Assembly (NCBI GenBank): GCA_964571215.1
Contig: CAZMZZ010000030.1
Span: 1 to 18,837 of the forward strand
Source: CAJWPI01 sp964571215
Lineage (GTDB): Bacteria; Pseudomonadota; Gammaproteobacteria; Magnimaribacterales; Magnimaribacteraceae
Direction of reading: 5' to 3'
DNA: 18,837 bases
Shown: positions 13,330 to 18,837 of the stretch, piece after piece
How positions within the stretch are numbered: position 1 is the first letter of the stretch
Layout: each line of letters opens with the position of its first letter
The notes under the pieces: model-generated
The model's input: only the letters and a program-made list of their open reading frames with translations
Told to the model about the DNA's origin: nothing
The model's database searches: none
Position numbers and translations under genes: made by a program

Positions 13330-16300
13330 ATGACTCTTTCATACACTGAAAAGAAGAGAATTAGAAGGAGCTTTGAGAAAATTTCAAGTGTTATGGATCT
13401 TCCTAACCTTCTAATAACGCAACTTGATTCCTATGATAATTTTTTACAAAGATATGTAGATCAAGACAAAAGATTGGAAGAGGGATTAGAGAAGGTTCTA
13501 AAATCAATTTTTCCTATAGAGAGCCATAACGGGTTGGCCAGAATGGAATACCTGGGCTACAAATTAGGCAATCCAGTATTTGATGAAAGGGAGTGCAAGC
13601 TTAAAGGGATTACATATGAGATCTCTTTACATATAGAGTGCGCACTATTTTTTATAGACAAAGACTCAGGCAAATTGAAAACTGGTAAGTCCGAATGGGT
13701 ATATATGGGAACCATCCCTCTTATGACAGATCATGCTACTTTTATAATTAATGGAGTAGAGAGAGTAGTAGTTTCTCAGCTTCACAGGTCTCCTGGTCTT
13801 TTCTTCGATCATGATAAAGGTAAAAGTCATCCTTCTGGAAAAGTTTTATATGGTGCTAGAGTTATTCCTTATAGAGGTTCATGGCTTGATTTTGAATTTG
13901 ATGCCAAGGATTTAGTATTTGTAAGAATTGATAGAAGAAGAAAGCTGTATGCCACCATTCTTCTAAAAGCCCTTGAATACAGCAGTAACGATATTTTAGA
14001 AAAATTTTATGAAAAAGATTTCTTTAAGATTTCTAAAGATAATAACTATCAGCTAACTCCTCTTGTTCCTAGAAGGCTTATAGGAACGGTTTCACCCCTA
14101 AATATTATATCTAAAGGAGAGACACTGGTTAAAAAAGGGGAAAGAATAAGCCTAAGGCATATTAGAAAAATTGAAAGTTCTAAAATTAAATCTTTAGAAT
14201 TTTCAGAGCAAGCAATGTTAGGAAGAGTAGTTGCAACTGACATTGTTGATAAAAATACTGGTGAAATATCTATTCAAGCAAATACTGTAATTGATGAAGA
14301 AATCTTGGAGCTTATAAAGAATTTAAAACTTAAAGAATTAGAAACTCTTTACATTAATGACATTGAGTCAGGTCCTTATATTTCAGATACTCTAAGAAGC
14401 GATAGCACTACAAATCAAATAGAAGCTCTAGTAGAAATATATAGAATGATGAGACCTGGTGAACCTCCTACTAAAGATGCAGCATTAAATCTTTTTCATA
14501 ATCTATTTTTTAATCCAGAAAGATATGATTTCTCTTCAGTTGGAAGAATGAAATTTAATAAGAGATTAGGAAGGGAAGAGATAGATGGAAATTCAGTTTT
14601 AGAGCATAAAGATATCCTTGATACCCTTAGAACATTGGTATCAATAAGAAATGGAAGGGGCCAGGTTGATGATATAGATCATTTAGGAAACAGAAGAATT
14701 AGATCAGTAGGTGAGATGGTATCAAATCAATACAGGATTGGTTTGGTGAGAGTTGAAAGAGCAGTAAGGGAAAGACTTTCTACTGCCGAAGCTGACGACC
14801 TGGGTCCACAAGACTTAATAAATGCTAAACCAGTATCTGCTTCCATAAAAGAATTCTTTGGTTCAAGCCAACTTTCTCAATTCATGGATCAGAATAATCC
14901 CTTATCTGAAGTTACTATTAAGAGGCGAGTATCTGCCTTAGGACCAGGAGGATTAACTCGTGAAAGAGCCGGGTTTGAAGTTAGAGATGTTCATCCTACA
15001 CATTACGGAAGGATTTGTCCTATAGAGACACCAGAGGGACCGAATATCGGATTAATTAATTCGTTAGCAGCATTTGCTAGAACAAATGAATATGGTTTTC
15101 TGGAGACTCCATTTAGAAAAGCATCAGCTGGTAAAGTCTTAAATGAAATTTCTTATCTCTCTGCTATCGAAGAGAGTGATTATGTTATAGCCCAAGCAAG
15201 TGCTCTACTTGACGAGAAAAATAGTTTTACTGAAGAATTAGTACCAGTTCGTTATAAGAATGAATTTTCATTAATGGCACCCGAAAATGTTGATTTTATG
15301 GATGTTTCACCCCAGCAAGTTTTTTCAGTTGCAGCTTCTCTAATTCCTTTTCTTGAACATGATGATGCTAACAGAGCTTTAATGGGATCAAATATGCAAC
15401 GACAAGCCGTACCAACCTTAAGGACAGAGACTCCTCTTGTAGGAACAGGAATGGAAAGATTAGTAGCTAGAGATTCTGGTGCTAGTGTTGCGGCTACCAG
15501 AGGGGGTGTAGTGGAAACTGTTGATGCCAGTAGAATTGTAGTCAGAGTGGATGAAAAGGAGATTTCTTCTGAAGACTCAGGTGTTGATATTTATAATTTA
15601 GTTAAGTACACAAGGTCTAATCAAAATACCTGTATAAACCAAAAACCAATAGTAAAGGAAGGCGATAAGATAAAAAAACATGATGTTTTAGCAGATGGAC
15701 CCTCAGTAAACTTAGGGGAATTGGCTCTAGGACAGAATGTACGTATAGCTTTCATGCCCTGGCATGGATACAACTTTGAAGATTCAATTCTTATTTCTGA
15801 TTCATTAGTAAGTGATGATAAGTTTACTAGTGTTCACATTCAGGAATTGACTTGTATAGCAAGGGATACAAAATTGGGAGCAGAAGAAATTACTGCTGAT
15901 ATACCAAATGTAGGTGATGCAGCTTTATCAAAGTTAGATGAATTTGGAATAGTACATCTTGGAGCTGAAGTTAAAGCAGGAGAAATCTTAGTCGGGAAAG
16001 TTACTCCTAAAGGGGAAACACAACTTAGTCCAGAAGAAAAATTACTAAGGGCAATTTTTGGTGAGAAAGCTTCCGATGTTAAAGACAGCTCTTTGAGAGT
16101 TCCTTCTGGGGGCGATGGTACAATAATAGATGTTCATGTTTTCACTAGAGAGGGTCTAGAAAAAGATGAGCGTGCCAAGATGATTGAGAAATCTCAATTG
16201 AGCGAAGTAAAGAAAGATATTGATGATGAATTAAAGATACTAGAAGAAGCAGCTTTTTCAAGATTATCAAATCTATTGATAGGCAAAAAGGTTAAAGCAG

Positions 16301-17400
16301 GTAAGGGGCTAAAGAAAGATTCAATAATTAAAGAAATTGACTTGGAAAGCCTTAACAAGGAACAGCTTTATAAAATTAAAGTTTCAAATGAGAACGTAAA
16401 TCAACAAGTTAAGGAACTTCAAAAAAATCTTGAAGATAATAAGTTAAGCCTTAAAGAAAAATTTGAAACCAGGAATGCTAAAGTCACCTCAGGGGATGAT
16501 TTAGCACCAGGCGTACAGAAAATTGTAAAAGTTTATTTAGCAATTAAGAGAAGAATTCAGCCTGGAGATAAACTTGCTGGAAGACATGGGAATAAGGGTG
16601 TTATATCAGTAATTATGCCTAAGGAAGATATGCCTTATGACAAGAATGGAGAGCCAGTTGACATAGTGCTTAATCCATTAGGCGTTCCATCAAGAATGAA
16701 TGTTGGTCAAGTACTAGAAGCCCATCTGGGTTGGGCATCAAGAGAATTGGGCAAAAAGATAGGTTCCTTAATAGATCAGGGCGCTAATGATTCCCTTAGA
16801 CCATTCTTATCAGAAATTTATGAAAAAAACGGTGGAACCCAATCTTTGAAGTCTTTAAACAATGAGGAAATTTTAGAACTTGCAAATAACTTGAGAGAAG
16901 GAGTCCCTATGGCAACTCCTGTTTTCGATGGAGCTAAAGAGTCTGAAGTTAAAAAGATGTTAGATTTAGCAGGATTACCTCTTAGTGGTCAAACTGACCT
17001 TTATGATGGAAGGACTGGAGAAAAGTTTGATAGGCCTGTTACTGTAGGTTACATGTATATCCTCAAGCTTAATCATCTTATTGAAGATAAGATGCATGCA
17101 AGGTCAACTGGAAGTTATAGCCTTGTTACTCAACAACCCCTTGGAGGGAAGGCACAGTTTGGAGGTCAAAGATTTGGAGAAATGGAAGTTTGGGCCTTAG
17201 AAGCCTATGGAGCAGCCTTTACGTTGCAAGAAATGCTTACTGTCAAGTCGGATGATGTTTCTGGAAGAACAAGGGTTTATAAGAATGTAGTGGATGGTAA
17301 CTTTGAGATGGATGCGGGCATTCCAGAGTCATTTAATGTATTAACAAAAGAAATAAGATCTTTAGGAATAGATATGGATCTTGAATCTATAGAAGAATAG
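13330..17400 (+). CDS. rpoB: DNA-directed RNA polymerase subunit beta
   Basis: 1356-residue catalytic beta subunit (E. coli 1342). Recognisable blocks run in order: QLHRSPGLFFD in the N-terminal lobe, the first gammaproteobacterial insertion (about 230-360), the rifampicin-pocket region from FFGSSQLSQFMDQNN (509-523), and then PTHYGRICPIETPEGPNIG. The second insertion (about 950-1050), RRIQPGDKLAGRHGNKG near the active centre, and the C-terminal clamp stretch HARSTGSYSLVTQQPLGG follow. The offset to E. coli numbering at the rifampicin pocket is +4. There, residue 530 (codon 14917-14919) is Ile where E. coli has His526, while the positions matching Asp516 and Ser531 are unchanged. A good ribosome site AAGGAG (13319-13324) precedes the ATG. 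rpoC begins nine bases after the stop. Confidence 0.99.
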   Translation: MTLSYTEKKRIRRSFEKISSVMDLPNLLITQLDSYDNFLQRYVDQDKRLEEGLEKVLKSIFPIESHNGLARMEYLGYKLGNPVFDERECKLKGITYEISLHIECALFFIDKDSGKLKTGKSEWVYMGTIPLMTDHATFIINGVERVVVSQLHRSPGLFFDHDKGKSHPSGKVLYGARVIPYRGSWLDFEFDAKDLVFVRIDRRRKLYATILLKALEYSSNDILEKFYEKDFFKISKDNNYQLTPLVPRRLIGTVSPLNIISKGETLVKKGERISLRHIRKIESSKIKSLEFSEQAMLGRVVATDIVDKNTGEISIQANTVIDEEILELIKNLKLKELETLYINDIESGPYISDTLRSDSTTNQIEALVEIYRMMRPGEPPTKDAALNLFHNLFFNPERYDFSSVGRMKFNKRLGREEIDGNSVLEHKDILDTLRTLVSIRNGRGQVDDIDHLGNRRIRSVGEMVSNQYRIGLVRVERAVRERLSTAEADDLGPQDLINAKPVSASIKEFFGSSQLSQFMDQNNPLSEVTIKRRVSALGPGGLTRERAGFEVRDVHPTHYGRICPIETPEGPNIGLINSLAAFARTNEYGFLETPFRKASAGKVLNEISYLSAIEESDYVIAQASALLDEKNSFTEELVPVRYKNEFSLMAPENVDFMDVSPQQVFSVAASLIPFLEHDDANRALMGSNMQRQAVPTLRTETPLVGTGMERLVARDSGASVAATRGGVVETVDASRIVVRVDEKEISSEDSGVDIYNLVKYTRSNQNTCINQKPIVKEGDKIKKHDVLADGPSVNLGELALGQNVRIAFMPWHGYNFEDSILISDSLVSDDKFTSVHIQELTCIARDTKLGAEEITADIPNVGDAALSKLDEFGIVHLGAEVKAGEILVGKVTPKGETQLSPEEKLLRAIFGEKASDVKDSSLRVPSGGDGTIIDVHVFTREGLEKDERAKMIEKSQLSEVKKDIDDELKILEEAAFSRLSNLLIGKKVKAGKGLKKDSIIKEIDLESLNKEQLYKIKVSNENVNQQVKELQKNLEDNKLSLKEKFETRNAKVTSGDDLAPGVQKIVKVYLAIKRRIQPGDKLAGRHGNKGVISVIMPKEDMPYDKNGEPVDIVLNPLGVPSRMNVGQVLEAHLGWASRELGKKIGSLIDQGANDSLRPFLSEIYEKNGGTQSLKSLNNEEILELANNLREGVPMATPVFDGAKESEVKKMLDLAGLPLSGQTDLYDGRTGEKFDRPVTVGYMYILKLNHLIEDKMHARSTGSYSLVTQQPLGGKAQFGGQRFGEMEVWALEAYGAAFTLQEMLTVKSDDVSGRTRVYKNVVDGNFEMDAGIPESFNVLTKEIRSLGIDMDLESIEE

Positions 17401-17409
17401 GAGATTAGT

Positions 17410-18837
17410 TTGAAAGATCTAGTAGATTTATTAAGAAACCAGGGTGGAACTATTGATTACAACAGTATTAAAGCTGGATTAGCTTCTCCCCAGCAGATTA
17501 GGTCTTGGTCGTATGGTGAAGTAAAAAAACCAGAAACAATTAATTACAGAACTTTTAAGCCAGAAAGAGATGGTCTCTTTTGTGCAAAGATATTCGGACC
17601 AGTTAAAGATTACGAATGTATTTGTGGAAAGTACAAACGAATGAAACATAGAGGAGTAGTTTGTGAGAAGTGTGGAGTCGAAGTAACTCTCTCTAAGGTT
17701 AGGCGTGATCGTATGGGGCACATAGAATTAGCTGCTCCTGTTGCTCATATTTGGTTTTTAAAATCTCTACCTTCAAGGATTGCTTTATGTCTAGATCTAA
17801 CTCTTAGAGACCTTGAAAGAGTTTTGTATTTTGAATCGTTTATTGTTACTGACCCGGGTATGACAGATCTAGAAAAGACTCAACTCATGTCTGATGAAGA
17901 ATATTATGAAGCCTTAGAAGAATGGGGTGATGAGTTCCAGGCTGGCATGGGAGCTGAGTCAGTTAGGGTATTACTTGAAGATTTAGATTTAGATCAAGAA
18001 ATACTTGAGATTCAAGAAGATATTCCTAAGACAAAATCTGAAGCAAAAATAAAAAAATATACTAAAAGACTAAAACTCTTAAGATCTCTTAAAGAATCTA
18101 GTAATAAGCCTGAATGGATGATTCTAGATGTTTTACCAGTTCTTCCTCCTGACTTAAGACCACTTGTTCCTTTAGAGGGTGGAAGGTTTGCAACATCTGA
18201 TCTTAACGATCTTTATCGAAGAGTTATTAATAGAAACAATAGACTAAAAAGGCTACTTGACCTCAATGCCCCTGATATTATCACCAGGAATGAAAAAAGG
18301 ATGCTTCAAGAATCTGTCGATGCCTTGCTTGATAATGGAAGAAGAGGAAGGGCAGTGACTGGATCTAACAAAAGACCTTTAAAATCGCTTGCAGATATGA
18401 TTAAAGGAAAACAAGGTCGTTTCAGACAGAATTTGTTGGGAAAAAGAGTAGATTATTCAGGCAGATCAGTGATTGTAGTAGGTCCTACACTTAAACTGCA
18501 CCAATGCGGCTTACCAAAAAAAATGGCTCTAGAACTTTTTAAACCTTTTGTATTTGGCAAATTGCAACAGTTGGAATTAGTAAACACAATCAAACTTGCT
18601 AAAAAAATGGTAGAGCGAGAAGATCCTCAGGTTTGGGATATACTAGACGATGTTATTAGAGAACACCCAGTCTTGCTCAATAGAGCACCTACTCTTCATA
18701 GACTAGGTATACAAGCTTTTGAGCCTATTTTGGTAGAAGGAAAGGCCATTCAACTCCATCCACTCGTTTGTAAAGCTTATAACTCTGATTTAGATGGAGA
18801 CCAGATGTCCGTTCATGTTCAAATAACTCTAGAAGCC
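17410..18837 (+). CDS. rpoC: DNA-directed RNA polymerase subunit beta', 3' end cut by the window
   Basis: First 476 residues of beta', with the frame open to the window edge. The start is TTG at 17410, encoding (M)KDLVDLLRNQ, which aligns with E. coli MKDLLNLLK. AGGAG (17399-17403) is six bases upstream and overlaps the rpoB stop, so the two genes are coupled. Zinc-site cysteines are at 70, 72, 85 and 88, the E. coli positions. The lid/rudder region and KGKQGRFRQNLLGKRVDYSG are intact. The catalytic loop at 458-464 reads NSDLDGD instead of NADFDGD. The three metal-binding aspartates (460, 462, 464) are retained, but Ala459 is Ser and Phe461 is Leu. Flanking changes are Lys at 455, Ser at 467 and Gln at 471. 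The rest of the visible protein is close to E. coli. Confidence 0.98.
   Translation, partial: MKDLVDLLRNQGGTIDYNSIKAGLASPQQIRSWSYGEVKKPETINYRTFKPERDGLFCAKIFGPVKDYECICGKYKRMKHRGVVCEKCGVEVTLSKVRRDRMGHIELAAPVAHIWFLKSLPSRIALCLDLTLRDLERVLYFESFIVTDPGMTDLEKTQLMSDEEYYEALEEWGDEFQAGMGAESVRVLLEDLDLDQEILEIQEDIPKTKSEAKIKKYTKRLKLLRSLKESSNKPEWMILDVLPVLPPDLRPLVPLEGGRFATSDLNDLYRRVINRNNRLKRLLDLNAPDIITRNEKRMLQESVDALLDNGRRGRAVTGSNKRPLKSLADMIKGKQGRFRQNLLGKRVDYSGRSVIVVGPTLKLHQCGLPKKMALELFKPFVFGKLQQLELVNTIKLAKKMVEREDPQVWDILDDVIREHPVLLNRAPTLHRLGIQAFEPILVEGKAIQLHPLVCKAYNSDLDGDQMSVHVQITLEA

Overview
The window looks like a chromosome segment of an A+T-rich gammaproteobacterium with a compact genome. The right half carries a gammaproteobacterial core block in the order tRNA-Tyr, tRNA-Thr, tuf, tRNA-Trp, secE, nusG, rplK, rplA, rplJ, rplL, rpoB, rpoC, with birA beside it as in Escherichia coli. 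EF-Tu, RpoB and RpoC are close to the E. coli proteins over their whole visible length, including both lineage-specific insertions of RpoB. The low G+C, one-base gene overlaps and small spacers would fit a streamlined marine lineage such as SAR86. That is an inference and was not tested by phylogeny.

Positions 1-7037, all on the + strand, hold a six-gene surface-glycan locus. It contains a 5'-truncated medium-chain zinc dehydrogenase, an RmlD-like sugar-nucleotide SDR, a TIGR04372-type glycosyltransferase, a full-length ABC exporter or flippase, a second extended SDR (epimerase/dehydratase) and a GT2 glycosyltransferase. The middle genes overlap or nearly touch, so they are probably one operon whose promoter lies upstream of the window. 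The likely output is an activated sugar, its transfer to a lipid-linked glycan, and export by the ABC protein. The sugar itself cannot be read from the sequence.

Positions 7058-8340, on the - strand, hold a small HxGH nucleotidyltransferase and a biotin-protein ligase that lacks the E. coli-type DNA-binding domain. The 98-bp gap upstream of birA is divergent and contains a tRNA-Tyr promoter with a GC-rich discriminator.

Positions 8439-18837, on the + strand, form the translation and transcription block. The 5' end of tRNA-Trp overlaps the tuf stop codon by two bases. The 192-nt gap between rplA and rplJ holds a structured L10-type leader and a hairpin that may cover the rplJ ribosome-binding site. 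rpoC starts with TTG and runs off the right edge at codon 476.

No mobile element, CRISPR array or integrase was found, and no gene family looked new as a whole. The most notable observations are changes in normally near-invariant sites of RNA polymerase: NSDLDGD instead of NADFDGD in RpoC, and Ile at the RpoB position of E. coli His526. The tuf/tRNA-Trp overlap is the other main one.
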